Source: EB88 sp965199135 (lineage in GTDB: Bacteria; Acidobacteriota; Terriglobia; Terriglobales; Acidobacteriaceae). Taken from it: a DNA stretch of 64,000 nt. Where the stretch lies: positions 62,001-126,000 of the forward strand of contig OZ240685.1 in NCBI GenBank assembly GCA_965199135.1, given 5' to 3'. Below, piece after piece: positions 17,627-27,015 of this stretch (positions within the stretch are counted from its first letter, which is position 1; each line of letters opens with the position of its first letter). The notes below the pieces were generated by a model. It was given only the letters and a program-made list of their open reading frames with translations. It was not told the DNA's origin and did no database searches. A program made the translations under genes and the position numbers.

Positions 17627-18922
17627 ATGAACGACCCGGGAAAGCTGCCACCCATCTGGCTGATGGGTCTTGCGAATGCCACCTTTGGCCTCTACGGAGG
17701 TTTCGCGGTCGTCACGCTCCCTAGTATGCTCGCAGCCGAAGGGCTGCCAGGTGGACGCATCGCGGCGATCACCTCGAGCATCCTCTCGCCCTCGTTCTTT
17801 GTCTTCCTCGTCGCGCCCATGCTGGACGTCCGGCTCTCCCGCCGTACCTACGCGCTGTTCTTCGCGTTCCTTGCGGCGCTCGCGATTGCCATCACCGTGA
17901 CGCATCGCGACAACCTGCCGCTGGTCGAGTGGGTAACCTTCACTGGCTATCTCGCCGCCTCACTCGTGCAGGGTGCGGTGGGCGGGTGGATGGGCAGCCT
18001 GATCCCCAAGGAAGCGGACAGCCAGCTCGGGGCATGGTTCGGCGTGGCGAATATTGGCGCAGGCGGCGTGATGATGCTGGTCGCAGGCGAAGCGGTGTCG
18101 CGCTGGCGCCCCACCACGGCTGCCCTTGTGCTTGGGGCCATGCTGGTCGCGCCCACGCTGATCTATCTCCTGGTACCCGCGCCGGGGCCCGATCGCAAGC
18201 TCGCGCGCGAAAGCTACATCGACTTTTTTGCCACCATCCTCGCACTGACCCAGCGGCGCCCGGTGCAGGTCGCACTGCTGCTGTTTCTCTTACCCTCGGC
18301 TTCCTTCGCGCTCACCAACGTACTCGGCGGCATCGGCGGCGACTTTGGCGCGGGCGAACGCATGGTCGCGCTGCTCGCAGGTGCGGGATCCGCTGCCGCC
18401 GGGGTCGCCGGCTCACTGCTGCTTCCCGCCTTCGCACGCAGGCTGGCGCTGCGGCCGCTCTACCTCGCCATCGGGATCGCCGGTGGGCTGTTTACGTTGT
18501 GCCTGCTCCTTCTGCCGCATGCTGCATGGGTGTTCGCGATCGCGATCTCGGGCGAGAACCTCTTTCAGGCACTTGCCATCGCCGCGGCAAGCGCGATCAT
18601 CTTTGAGACCATCGGGCCGGGCAATCCGCTCGCTGCAACGCTGTTCTCGCTGCTGATCGCCACGTCGAACCTATCGATCACTTACATGGGCTTTGTGGAC
18701 GCGCGCGCCTACACCTGGCACGGCGCGTCCGGCGCCTTCCTCGTAGACGCGCTGCTCAGCATCGTCGCCTGTCTCGGGCTCTGGGCACTCGGCCTCGCGC
18801 GGACACCAGCGAGCGAAACAACATCATCCTCCGGGGACCAGCAGCGAGACAGCCAACTATCCGCCATGCTCCTCGCCACGCAGGTTGAGCAGGTCGCGCT
18901 GGTAGATAAAGGAGACGCATAG
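17627..18922 (+). CDS. MFS transporter, AmpG/PAT-like
   Basis: 431 residues with about twelve hydrophobic segments in two halves and a short polar tail. The opening (PPIWLMGLANATFGLYGGF) and the NPLAATLFSLLIATSN region near the end resemble AmpG-type PAT carriers that import muropeptides or acyl-CoA-like solutes; I cannot fix the substrate. The ATG at 17627 is preceded by GAGGG at short spacing. The last 22 codons overlap the convergent DUF2339 gene by 66 bases; both frames stay plausible there, but the tail is not conserved-looking. Confidence 0.75.
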   Translation: MNDPGKLPPIWLMGLANATFGLYGGFAVVTLPSMLAAEGLPGGRIAAITSSILSPSFFVFLVAPMLDVRLSRRTYALFFAFLAALAIAITVTHRDNLPLVEWVTFTGYLAASLVQGAVGGWMGSLIPKEADSQLGAWFGVANIGAGGVMMLVAGEAVSRWRPTTAALVLGAMLVAPTLIYLLVPAPGPDRKLARESYIDFFATILALTQRRPVQVALLLFLLPSASFALTNVLGGIGGDFGAGERMVALLAGAGSAAAGVAGSLLLPAFARRLALRPLYLAIGIAGGLFTLCLLLLPHAAWVFAIAISGENLFQALAIAAASAIIFETIGPGNPLAATLFSLLIATSNLSITYMGFVDARAYTWHGASGAFLVDALLSIVACLGLWALGLARTPASETTSSSGDQQRDSQLSAMLLATQVEQVALVDKGDA

Positions 18923-20644
18923 AAGCAGAACGCCGAGGCCCAGAAAGCTCACGATACGAAAGCCCTGGCTCAGCGAGCGTGTGTCGACCAGGAAGACCTT
19001 GGCGATCGCGAGCGTGAGGAGGCCAAGCGCCTGCCACCGCAGAAATGCCCAGCGTAACCGAAAGCCGAGCACCAGCAGCCCGATACCGAGGAGACCCGCC
19101 CAGGCCGAGATCCAGAACTGCTCGGCAGTTCCACCAGCGCCGCTCCAGTACCTGCGTATCTCCAGCACACCTGCGATCAACAGCAGAACGGTTGCCAGCA
19201 GCGCAGCGCCCCGGCCGACTGGCGGCCACGCGCCACCGTCAGTCGAGGTATGGTGACCGGCCGCAACCCGTACCCCAAGTACCGCTGTCGCGATCAGCAG
19301 CAGGTACAGGCCAAAGCGCTCGTTGAACAGCACCGTGCGCACCGGCCCAAGCTCCCGATCGAGAGAGTCGGCGATCAGCAACAGTGCTGCGCCACCCAGG
19401 AGGCACGCCGAGGGAACGGGCGAGCGGAGCAGGGGCGCCATCACGTCAGGAGCAGCGTCCTGACGGCTGCGCAGCGACAAGACAAGCAGCACGGCCGCTT
19501 CCAGCGTCCACCCGCTGATCGTGCCTGGGCCGGCGAGCGCTGTCCATAGGCCGACTGCCACGAAAGCCAGGACAAGCCCCGAGTGGATCAACTGGGCCTC
19601 TGCCCGCGCACCGCGAAGCTTGCCAGCCACCAGGAGCGCCGTGAACCAGGCCGCCGATAGAAATGGCACCCACTCGGTTACAGATGGTGGAGCGAGTTTC
19701 CAGAACTCGAGAGACCCAAGCACTGCATTCAGGAGGGCGACCCCGACCGCGATGCGTATGCCGGTGCCTTCCATGCCTGCGACCAGGAAGGGCGTCAGCG
19801 AGAAAGCCGCAAAGAAGAGCAGCGCGAGCAGCAACGCGCTTCCCTGCTCCCCGGCACCCAGGCCCCGGCCCCAGGCAAGCTCCAGGAGGTAAGACGCCGT
19901 GCCCACAAACGCGGCTGGCAACAGGCGGGGCCAGCGCCGAAGCGACAGCAGGGTGAGAAGCCCTGCGTTCAGCAACGCCAGATAGGTGCCCAGGGTAAAG
20001 ACCGACACCGCAGGCTGCGCCAGAAGTGCTGGCGTGAGAAAGCCGCCAACGGTCGCGAAGGCGGCCAGCACCTCGGAGCGCTGCACCCAGCACATCCAGC
20101 CGTTCAGCGCGGTCACGAGCACCATGCCCACAAACGCCACACTGTAGGGCAAGAGGTGGTAGATCGAAAAAGAGGCCCAGAGCACGAGGTACAGCACACC
20201 TGTGCCGAGTGCCTTCAGTGAAAAAGAGAACACCGGGTACTGCCGGCGGCGAAAGCGTTCCGACCAGGCGATCAGTGCTGCGCCAAGCAGCAGGCCCACA
20301 ATGACGCGCGGCCAGGGCCCAAGCCACTCGCGATCGATCGCGTACTTCAACGACCAGGCGATGCCCACCAGCAGCGCGACGATGCCGATGCGATTGAACC
20401 ATTGCGAGCCCACGCGGGATTCAAGCGACGGCCTCTCCGGTTGCACAAAGGAGAGCGGCGGCGTTTGAGCAGCAGCCAGCGGGAGCGGCCCTGCACGAAG
20501 CGCCCTGCCATCAGAGCGCATTCCCGCAGGGCTCGCGAACCGTTCCCTTGTGAGTTCGCTGACCTCGGCTTCCAGTCGCTCCACCCGGAGTCGCAGTGCT
20601 GTGAGCTCATCGCGATCAGCGTGCTTCTGCTCGGAATCTTCCAT
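18857..20644 (-). CDS. DUF2339 family multi-pass membrane protein
   Basis: 595 residues. A short N-terminal coiled coil (ELTALRLRVERLEAEVSELT) and a soluble segment precede a very hydrophobic body with some 15-20 membrane segments, starting SQWFNRIGIVALLVGIAWSL near residue 85. This is the layout of DUF2339 proteins, whose function is unknown. The motif KVFLVDTRSLSQGFRIVSF at the C-terminus is characteristic. The ATG at 20644 follows GGGGGAG. Its 3' end overlaps the MFS gene tail-to-tail. No partner gene suggests a role. Confidence 0.85.
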   Translation of the reverse strand: MEDSEQKHADRDELTALRLRVERLEAEVSELTRERFASPAGMRSDGRALRAGPLPLAAAQTPPLSFVQPERPSLESRVGSQWFNRIGIVALLVGIAWSLKYAIDREWLGPWPRVIVGLLLGAALIAWSERFRRRQYPVFSFSLKALGTGVLYLVLWASFSIYHLLPYSVAFVGMVLVTALNGWMCWVQRSEVLAAFATVGGFLTPALLAQPAVSVFTLGTYLALLNAGLLTLLSLRRWPRLLPAAFVGTASYLLELAWGRGLGAGEQGSALLLALLFFAAFSLTPFLVAGMEGTGIRIAVGVALLNAVLGSLEFWKLAPPSVTEWVPFLSAAWFTALLVAGKLRGARAEAQLIHSGLVLAFVAVGLWTALAGPGTISGWTLEAAVLLVLSLRSRQDAAPDVMAPLLRSPVPSACLLGGAALLLIADSLDRELGPVRTVLFNERFGLYLLLIATAVLGVRVAAGHHTSTDGGAWPPVGRGAALLATVLLLIAGVLEIRRYWSGAGGTAEQFWISAWAGLLGIGLLVLGFRLRWAFLRWQALGLLTLAIAKVFLVDTRSLSQGFRIVSFLGLGVLLLCVSFIYQRDLLNLRGEEHGG

Positions 20645-20863
20645 CGGCGGCACTCCCCCAGAGGTTGACGGGCGTGGGCCCATTTTCGCCCGATTAGCGA
20701 GCGAAAGAAAAATGTCGCAACTGCCTCACACATAGTGGCCGAAGCTGTGGAATCGCGCTAGGATGCTCTCGTCTTCCATCGTTCACACCAGCGGCATGTA
20801 CGTGGCAGGAACTTAGTACATTCGTAATGGTGAAAGCTGACACCTGTGAGGTATCGTCCCGGT

Positions 20864-21289
20864 ATGCAGACTCCCGTAACGCGTCTCGACGATGGCAGTC
20901 TTGACCCCTGCGGCATTCGTGCTTCGCAACGAGTCGGGCCTGCACGAGGCGATATCGGCCCGCAGGTATTAAACCTGGATGTCTTCCGTTCACTCCTGGA
21001 ATTTCTCGACCCTTCGGTGCTGACACAAACGTACCGGGAGTTCCTGCTGCAGACTCGAGCCAAGATCCACTTTTTGAAGGGTGGCGTCTCCCTGGCAGAG
21101 ACCCATGACGTAGCCCACGCATTACGCGGCACCGCCGGTATGGTCGGTGCAGACGAGATCGCCGCCATTGCGGGCGGTCTTGAAGAAGAGCCAACATCCG
21201 GCGCCCCCCTGGTTGTCCTGCTCGAGTGCCTGCACGGTAGCTGCACTCGCCTGGAAGCAGCCCTGCGAAAGGAGCAGCTCTCCCTGTGA
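20864..21289 (+). CDS. Hpt (histidine phosphotransfer) domain protein
   Basis: 141 residues, essentially one Hpt four-helix bundle. The phosphoacceptor motif is DVAHALRGTAGMVGADEIAAI, with the His in AHALRG. The first part (about residues 1-40) is non-conserved. A GTG at 20846 could add six codons; the ATG is chosen with moderate confidence. It overlaps the following LuxR-type regulator by four bases (GTGA), so the two are translated together and very likely form a phosphorelay. The hybrid kinase that feeds it is not in the adjacent sequence. Confidence 0.8.
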   Translation: MQTPVTRLDDGSLDPCGIRASQRVGPARGDIGPQVLNLDVFRSLLEFLDPSVLTQTYREFLLQTRAKIHFLKGGVSLAETHDVAHALRGTAGMVGADEIAAIAGGLEEEPTSGAPLVVLLECLHGSCTRLEAALRKEQLSL

Positions 21290-21996
21290 ATCCCATGACG
21301 TCCACCTCCGTCGCAATCCCGGTGCAGAAACTGAAAGCCCCGATCCGCGTCATCATCGCTGACGATCATCCGGTTGTGCGGATCGGCGTTCGCAACGTCC
21401 TGGCGGCTCACGGGCACTTCTCCGTGATCGCCGAGTCGGAAAACGGTGAGCAGGCCGTGCAGCAGTGCATCGACTTCCACCCCGACGTGCTCCTTCTCGA
21501 TGTGCAGATGCCGAACTCCTCGAGCATCGACACGCTGCGCAAGGTTGCAAACGGCGCTCCGGACACGCGCATCCTGCTGCTAACCGGTTCCATTCAGGCC
21601 GAACAGCTGGCAGAGGCGTTCAATGCCGGATCCCGCGGTATCGTTCTCAAGAGTGCTCTCACCGAGCAGATCGCCACGGCACTCCACGCTGTCATGGAAG
21701 GCTACTACTGGGCGGAGGGCCGTCGCATCGACCACCTGGCCGGTGTGCTCGCCGAACTCAAGCTGCAGGTCCGCCAGGAGAGCAACGAGCGCTTCAACCT
21801 CACGCGGCGCGAACTCGAGGTCGTCGGCCTGATCGTCAAGGGCTTTTCGAACCGCGATATTGCCAAGCAGTTCAACCTCAGCGAAGAGACGGTGAAGCGG
21901 CATCTTTCGAATACGTTCGAGAAGTTGAATATTTCAACGCGGCTGGAACTCGCGATCTTCGCCCTGGCCAACAAGCTCGTGCCACCCAACGAATAA
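21286..21996 (+). CDS. NarL/FixJ-type response regulator
   Basis: 236 residues. The receiver domain covers about 19-140, with the acidic pair IIADDHP and phosphoacceptor Asp72 (VLLLDVQMP). A LuxR-type helix-turn-helix covers about 168-232 (LTRRELEVVGLIVKGFSNRDIA). The start is GTG 21286, sharing the GTGA overlap with the Hpt gene; AGGAG lies 12 bases upstream, whereas the ATG at 21295 would be too far from it. It binds DNA as a dimer after phosphorylation. The OmpA-family gene 140 bases downstream is a possible target. Confidence 0.92.
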   Translation: MNPMTSTSVAIPVQKLKAPIRVIIADDHPVVRIGVRNVLAAHGHFSVIAESENGEQAVQQCIDFHPDVLLLDVQMPNSSSIDTLRKVANGAPDTRILLLTGSIQAEQLAEAFNAGSRGIVLKSALTEQIATALHAVMEGYYWAEGRRIDHLAGVLAELKLQVRQESNERFNLTRRELEVVGLIVKGFSNRDIAKQFNLSEETVKRHLSNTFEKLNISTRLELAIFALANKLVPPNE

Positions 21997-22025
21997 CCAA
22001 CCATTCGGTCCCGACGTGGGAAACC

Positions 22026-22047
22026 GCGGGTACCTTGGGGTACCCGC
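22026..22047 (+). terminator. Hairpin after the response regulator
   Basis: A perfect 9-bp stem GCGGGTACC / GGTACCCGC with a TTGG loop lies 30 bases after the stop. There is no U-tract, so it may be a weak terminator or a processing/operator element before the OmpA gene. Confidence 0.45.
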
Positions 22048-22136
22048 ACAGGCCTCTCCCCGGGTCCCCTTCGCATCTGTCTCATTCGGAAGACAATATG
22101 CGCGGCGCGAGAGAAAGCATGCGCGCAGCCAAGTGA

Positions 22137-23759
22137 ATGGACACAACAATGCTGAAGGTTTTGAAGTACACGCCTGCCTTGGTTCTTGCCGGCTCGCTCG
22201 TAGTTGCAGCGCATGCCCAGGAGATGAATCCCACCGCCACCGACCGTTTTCCGCAGGGACAGGGTCCCTCTTCCGTGGAGAATGGCGTTCCCGTCTACAA
22301 GATCCAGGTAGTCGGCCGTGATATCCCGGCGATCAACTACTTCCATCGGAGCGGTTCGACCAAGATCGGTTTCGACGGCACGCCCCTGCTGCCCGGCGCC
22401 AAGGGCAGTGCTACGGTGGAGAGCAACAAGGGGCAGATCTCCATCAACGCTCATTTCGAGGGACTCAAGCCAGCGAACGGCTTTGGCGTCGAGTACCTCA
22501 CGTACGTCCTTTGGGCCATTACGCCGCAGGGCCAGGCGACCGCCCTCGGTGAGGTACTCCCCACCGGCGGCGACATGAAGTGTGACATCAAGGTCACCAC
22601 AAACGACCAGGCCTTTGCGCTGATCGTGACCGCCGAACCTTATTTCGACGTGAGCCTGCCGAGCGACTTGGTGGTGCTGCAGAATGTCATCCTGCATGAC
22701 AAAACGGAAGGCATCATCGAGCCGGTAACGGCCCACGCCACCCTGCTTCCCCGGGGCACCTACGCGACGACGAGCGGCGCCAACACCGTGGCCAACCCCA
22801 TCACGCGCAACGACCGGTCTCCGCTTGAGCTCTACGAAGCCATCAATGCCGTGCAGATCGCGCGTGCTGCAGGCGCCGACAGGCTGGCCGCTGACTCCTT
22901 CGCAAGCGCCATGCAGAATCTGCAGAACGCGCAGGCCATGGACGCGAAGAAGAGCGAGCGCAAACAGGAGATCACCTATGCCCGCGCCGCAGTGCAGGCA
23001 GCAGAAGACTCGCGCGTGATTGCAATCCGCAAGCACAAGGAGATGGACGCAGCCGCGCAGCAGCGCGCGCGCGAAGAAGCCCAGCAGCAGGCCCAGCAGT
23101 CCGCGCTCCAGGCCCAGCAGGCGCAGATGCAGGCGCAGCAGGCACAGCTCCAGGCAGAGCAGGCAGCCGCGGACCGCGCCAAAGCGGAGGCGCAGGCAGC
23201 ACAGGCGCAGGCAGCCGCGGCCGCAGCCCAACAGGCACAGCGGCAGGCCGTTGACCAGACGGCGCAGATGCGCCAGCGGCTGCGTGATCAGCTCAACTCC
23301 GTGCTGAACACGCAGGAGACGGCACGCGGCCTGATCGTCAACCTGTCCGACGTGTTGTTCGATACAGGCAAGTACTCGCTCAAGCCCGACACCCAGGTCA
23401 AGCTCGCGAAAGTCGCGGGTATCCTGCAGGCCTACCCCGGCTTGAAGGTCCAGGTCGAGGGCTATACCGACAATGTCGGCGGCCAGGAGTACAACCAGAA
23501 GCTCTCCGAGAATCGCGCCCAGACGGTGGGCGATTTCCTGGTGGCCCAGGGTGTACCGCTTGCGAATGTGACGGCGACCGGCTTCGGCATGAACAACCCG
23601 GTGCAGGACAACAGCACGGCAGCAGGCCGCGCCCAGAACCGCCGTGTCCAGCTGGTTGTTTCAGGCGGCGCAATCGGCGTGCAACAGCAGGCAGAACCCG
23701 CCGGTGGCCAGACCGCTCCGGCCGGTGCTGCTCCGCAGCCAATGGGCCAACCACAGTAG
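22137..23759 (+). CDS. OmpA-family outer-membrane protein with DUF4398-like segment
   Basis: 540 residues. A signal peptide (MLKVLKYTPALVLAG..., ending AHAQ) precedes a beta-rich N-terminal domain of about 160 residues (FHRSGSTKIGFDGTPLLPG). Next is a DUF4398-like helical segment (SPLELYEAINAVQIARAAGAD), then a long Gln/Ala-rich coiled coil at about 300-380, and an OmpA C-terminal domain at about 395-505 (VQVEGYTDNVGGQEYNQKLS; NRRVQLVV) that binds peptidoglycan. A Pro/Gln/Ala tail ends it. Two ATGs at 22137 and 22149 are possible; neither has a strong site. The role is probably tethering outer membrane and cell wall. Confidence 0.88.
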   Translation: MDTTMLKVLKYTPALVLAGSLVVAAHAQEMNPTATDRFPQGQGPSSVENGVPVYKIQVVGRDIPAINYFHRSGSTKIGFDGTPLLPGAKGSATVESNKGQISINAHFEGLKPANGFGVEYLTYVLWAITPQGQATALGEVLPTGGDMKCDIKVTTNDQAFALIVTAEPYFDVSLPSDLVVLQNVILHDKTEGIIEPVTAHATLLPRGTYATTSGANTVANPITRNDRSPLELYEAINAVQIARAAGADRLAADSFASAMQNLQNAQAMDAKKSERKQEITYARAAVQAAEDSRVIAIRKHKEMDAAAQQRAREEAQQQAQQSALQAQQAQMQAQQAQLQAEQAAADRAKAEAQAAQAQAAAAAAQQAQRQAVDQTAQMRQRLRDQLNSVLNTQETARGLIVNLSDVLFDTGKYSLKPDTQVKLAKVAGILQAYPGLKVQVEGYTDNVGGQEYNQKLSENRAQTVGDFLVAQGVPLANVTATGFGMNNPVQDNSTAAGRAQNRRVQLVVSGGAIGVQQQAEPAGGQTAPAGAAPQPMGQPQ

Positions 23760-23778
23760 TCGTTCCACACGGCAAGAG

Positions 23779-23800
23779 GGGGATCGCTTCGGCGGTCCCC
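23779..23800 (+). terminator. Terminator after OmpA-family gene
   Basis: GGGGATCGC / GCGGTCCCC with a UUCG-type tetraloop: nine pairs, one of them T-G. It is followed by TTG only, so it is a moderate terminator. Confidence 0.6.
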
Positions 23801-23863
23801 TTGCTGCGTCCGGGTCGAAACACACCGTCGCGCATCCAAGCCCTGAGGAGAACAACACACACC

Positions 23864-24751
23864 ATGCGCATTGCATTTCTTGGACTCGGCCAGATGGGCA
23901 GCGCAATCGCCGGGCTGCTGGTCGACAAGGGCTATGAACTCACGGTCTGGAACCGCTCTAAAGAGGCCACCAGGGCGCTCGCGGAGAAAGGCGCAACCGT
24001 CGCCGACACCCCGGCGCTTGCGGTCGCCGATGCGGACACCATCTTCACCATGGTCCACGACGATGAAGCGCTGGAGAGCATTCTCTTTGAACAGGGCGCG
24101 CTCGACGCGATCCGCGAGGGCGCGGTCCATGTCAGCATGTCGACGATCAGCGTGATCCTGGCAGAGAAGCTCGAAAAGGAACACGAGACCCGCAAGCAGA
24201 AGTTCCTGGGCTGCCCGGTCTTCGGCCGTCCTGGTGTTGCGGCAGAAGGCAAACTGTGGCTCGCGGTCGCGGGGCCGGAAGAGCTCGTCACGGATATGTC
24301 CCCGGTGCTCGACGTCTTTTCGCGCGGCATGTCGGTCGTGGGCCTGAAGCCGAGCCTTGCGCACGCGGTCAAGCTGGGCGGCAACTTCCTGATCACCGCG
24401 ATGATCGCCTCTCTCTCCGAGGCCATCACCTATACGGAAAGCCATCAGATCCCGCCCGACCTCTTCCTGGAAACCGTAAATAGTGCGCTCTTCCAGTCGC
24501 AGTTCTACGCGAATTACAGCAAAGTCATGCTGAACCCGCCGGAAGAGGTTGCGGCCACGATCAAGCTGGGAGCCAAGGATATGAAGCTCTTCCGCGAGGC
24601 AGCCAAGGAGACCGGAACGCGCACACCACTGGCCGACATTTTCCAGCTGCAGCTCAATGCTGCCGTGCAGGATGGCAACGGCGACAAGGACTGGGCAGCC
24701 GGCTACCTGGAGCTGGTGCGCAACGAAGCGAAAGGACTGGAAAAAGCGTGA
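23864..24751 (+). CDS. NAD(P)-dependent beta-hydroxyacid dehydrogenase family protein
   Basis: 295 residues. The Rossmann start is MRIAFLGLGQMGSAIAG, as in 3-hydroxyisobutyrate dehydrogenase and tartronate semialdehyde reductase relatives. The substrate-site block is HVSMSTISVILAEKL and the catalytic Lys lies in HAVKLGGNFLI. The family oxidises beta-hydroxyacids or reduces semialdehydes; the actual substrate is not predictable from sequence. The ATG at 23864 has GAGGAG 13 bases upstream. It is coupled by a GTGA overlap to the SDR gene that follows. Confidence 0.9.
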   Translation: MRIAFLGLGQMGSAIAGLLVDKGYELTVWNRSKEATRALAEKGATVADTPALAVADADTIFTMVHDDEALESILFEQGALDAIREGAVHVSMSTISVILAEKLEKEHETRKQKFLGCPVFGRPGVAAEGKLWLAVAGPEELVTDMSPVLDVFSRGMSVVGLKPSLAHAVKLGGNFLITAMIASLSEAITYTESHQIPPDLFLETVNSALFQSQFYANYSKVMLNPPEEVAATIKLGAKDMKLFREAAKETGTRTPLADIFQLQLNAAVQDGNGDKDWAAGYLELVRNEAKGLEKA

Positions 24752-25521
24752 AGGCGTTCAACGAGAAGGTCGTGTTCATCACCGGCGCAAGCGGCGGCAT
24801 TGGCGAGGCCTGCGCGTTCGCCTTTGCGCGCGAGGGCGCCAGGGTTCTGCTGGCGGCTCGCCGCCTCGACAGGCTGCAGGCCCTTGAGCCGAAGCTCCGA
24901 GACGCGGGCGCCGCAGCAACGCACAGCATCCCGCTCGACGTCACCGACGCTGCGACAGTGAAGCAAACACTCGGCAGCCTGCCGGCAGAGTGGGCAGCGA
25001 TCGACATCCTGGTGAACAATGCCGGGCTGTCCCGTGGCCTCGACAAGGTGCAGGAAGCCAGGATCGAAGACTGGGACGAGATGATCGACACCAACATCAA
25101 GGGCCTGCTCTACGTCACGCGCGCCGTGGTTCCGGGCATGGTCGAGCGTGGCCGCGGACACGTGATCAATCTCGGCTCGACCGCGGGCGAAATGACCTAC
25201 CCTGGCGGATCGGTCTACTGTGCAACCAAGGCGGCGGAGCGCGCCATCAATGACGGTCTTCGGCAGGATGTGCTGGGAACACCCCTGCGCGTCACCTCGG
25301 TGGACCCGGGCATGGTCGAGACCGACTTCTCGAGGACCCGTTTCCGGGGCGATGAGGAGCGGGCCGCCAAGGTCTATGCCAATGTCACGCCGCTGAAGCC
25401 CGAAGACGTGGCCGAGACGATCGTCTGGGCTGCAAGCCGCCCGGCGCATGTGAACATCGCGCGGGTGCTTTTGACGCCTGTGGACCAGGCGAACTCTCTG
25501 CTGTTTAACCGGAAAAGCTGA
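24748..25521 (+). CDS. Short-chain dehydrogenase/reductase (YdfG-like)
   Basis: 257 residues, classical SDR: cofactor motif TGASGGIG near residue 12, NNAG near 89, Ser in LGSTAG, and the catalytic Tyr-x-x-x-Lys in YCATK. The SVDPGMVETDFS segment is typical of YdfG/serine 3-dehydrogenase-type enzymes acting on 3-hydroxy acids. The start is GTG 24748, overlapping the upstream dehydrogenase stop by four bases; the pair may act on related beta-hydroxy substrates (inference). Confidence 0.9.
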   Translation: MKAFNEKVVFITGASGGIGEACAFAFAREGARVLLAARRLDRLQALEPKLRDAGAAATHSIPLDVTDAATVKQTLGSLPAEWAAIDILVNNAGLSRGLDKVQEARIEDWDEMIDTNIKGLLYVTRAVVPGMVERGRGHVINLGSTAGEMTYPGGSVYCATKAAERAINDGLRQDVLGTPLRVTSVDPGMVETDFSRTRFRGDEERAAKVYANVTPLKPEDVAETIVWAASRPAHVNIARVLLTPVDQANSLLFNRKS

Positions 25522-25524
25522 CCA

Positions 25525-25776
25525 CTAGTCCTGGTTCAAGGCGGCGAGCTGCTGCTCCACATGCGCCAGGGCCGCAGCGAGTGAGGCGCGCCGGTGAGCA
25601 TTGCTGGTGCGCTCGTTCAGAATGCTTTCCCGCTGCAGCTCCAGGGACTGTCGCTGGCGCATTGTGTCACCCTGCAGTCGGGATGCTGCGACCGCCGGAG
25701 CATGCGCTGCCGCCTTGGCATCGTCTCGCCCCGCCAGCTGTTCTTCCACGTTCTTGCTTTCCCAACCCTTAGCCAT
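25525..25776 (-). CDS. Small conserved-looking hypothetical protein (KGWESK)
   Basis: 83 residues beginning MAKGWESKNVEEQ, followed by a long charged helix (RQRQSLELQRESILNERTSN) and ending QLAALNQD. I associate small proteins starting this way with Acidobacteria, but no function is known to me. It is convergent with the SDR gene, leaving three bases between stops. GGGAG lies upstream of the ATG at rather long spacing. The amphipathic helix suggests a coiled-coil dimer. Confidence 0.6.
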   Translation of the reverse strand: MAKGWESKNVEEQLAGRDDAKAAAHAPAVAASRLQGDTMRQRQSLELQRESILNERTSNAHRRASLAAALAHVEQQLAALNQD

Positions 25777-25861
25777 ATCTCAACCATACTCCCGCGGTGC
25801 GCCTGCGACTTCCTCGTAGCCGATGCATCCCTACCCAGAAAGGACCCGAGGTATCCCCACT

Positions 25862-26875
25862 ATGAAGTTCTGGACCATTCCCTCCTTCGGCATCGATCAC
25901 CTCCAACAGCATGAAGCACCCATCCCGGAACCGAAAACCGGCGAGGTGGTCATCGAAGTCCACAGTGGCTCGCTCAACTACCGCGACCTGAAGGTGGTCC
26001 AGGGCACCTACAACCCCACCCTCCCCTTGCCGCGCATTCCACTGTCGGATGGCGCCGGGGTGATTCACTCTGTGGGCGAGGGCGTCACTGCCTTCAAGCC
26101 GGGCGACCGCGTCGCTGCGATCTTCATGCAGAACTGGATCGATGGACCGCCATCCTATGCCAAGTACCAGGGCGCACTCGGCGGTGATATCGACGGCATG
26201 GCCAGCCAGTATGTGGCGCTCTCTGCCAATGGTGTCGTTCCCATCCCCGAGTATCTCTCGTTTGCAGAAGCCGCGACGCTGCCCTGCGCCGCGGTGACCG
26301 CCTGGACCGCCCTCGAGAAAGTCGCAAACAGGATCACCACAGGCAGCACCGTGCTGATCCAGGGCACGGGCGGCGTCTCGATTGCAGCCCTGCAACTCGC
26401 GAAAGCCCGCGGCGCGCGGGTGCTCGGCACCTCATCGAGCGACGAGAAGCTCGAGCGGGCGAAGAGTTTGGGACTGGATGCGGGCTTCAACTACAAGCAG
26501 AACCCGGACTGGTCGAAGTGGGCCCAGAAGCAAACGGGTGGCGAGGGCGTGGACCTGGTCGTTGAAGTGGGGGGCGCTGGCACCTTTTCGCAATCGCTCA
26601 AGGCTGTACGGATCGGCGGCTCGATCGCCCAGATCGGGGTGCTTACGCAGAGCGACGAACCAGTCTCTGTGCCGCTGATCCTGCGCAAGCAGCTGGAAGT
26701 CCGCGGCATCTACGTCGGCTCCAAGGCAGACTTCCTGGACCTGAACCGGGCGCTCGTCGCCAGCCGGATCAAGCCCGTGATTGATCGGGAATTTGCCTTC
26801 GACGAGTTCCCCGCTGCCTTCCGGATGATGGACGCCGCGTCCCACTTTGGCAAGATTGTGGTGCACCTTCGGTAG
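25862..26875 (+). CDS. Zinc-free MDR-family alcohol dehydrogenase/quinone oxidoreductase
   Basis: 337 residues, medium-chain dehydrogenase/reductase fold: N-terminal GroES-like domain (EVHSGSLNYRDLKVVQG), PGDRVA near residue 80, and nucleotide-binding motif GTGGVSIAALQLAKA near 175. The Cys/His zinc ligands of the catalytic type are absent from the usual places, and NYRDLKV is typical of NADPH-dependent quinone oxidoreductase-like members. The ATG at 25862 follows GAGG. A clear terminator ends it. Confidence 0.88.
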   Translation: MKFWTIPSFGIDHLQQHEAPIPEPKTGEVVIEVHSGSLNYRDLKVVQGTYNPTLPLPRIPLSDGAGVIHSVGEGVTAFKPGDRVAAIFMQNWIDGPPSYAKYQGALGGDIDGMASQYVALSANGVVPIPEYLSFAEAATLPCAAVTAWTALEKVANRITTGSTVLIQGTGGVSIAALQLAKARGARVLGTSSSDEKLERAKSLGLDAGFNYKQNPDWSKWAQKQTGGEGVDLVVEVGGAGTFSQSLKAVRIGGSIAQIGVLTQSDEPVSVPLILRKQLEVRGIYVGSKADFLDLNRALVASRIKPVIDREFAFDEFPAAFRMMDAASHFGKIVVHLR

Positions 26876-26920
26876 CATTCTTTTCTCTGCCTGGGAAGCT
26901 CTTCATGTAAACTTTTCTTC

Positions 26921-26946
26921 GGGAGACGTTACTGTCTCCCTTTTTT
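26921..26946 (+). terminator. Intrinsic terminator
   Basis: The perfect stem GGGAGAC / GTCTCCC with loop GTTACT is followed by six Ts. It closes the MDR dehydrogenase gene. Confidence 0.9.
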
Positions 26947-27015
26947 ACGCATCTCACCATGCGTCATAAAGAACATGTTCACTCCGCAGCAGTCGGAGCA
27001 AAGGAGAGGGATCCG

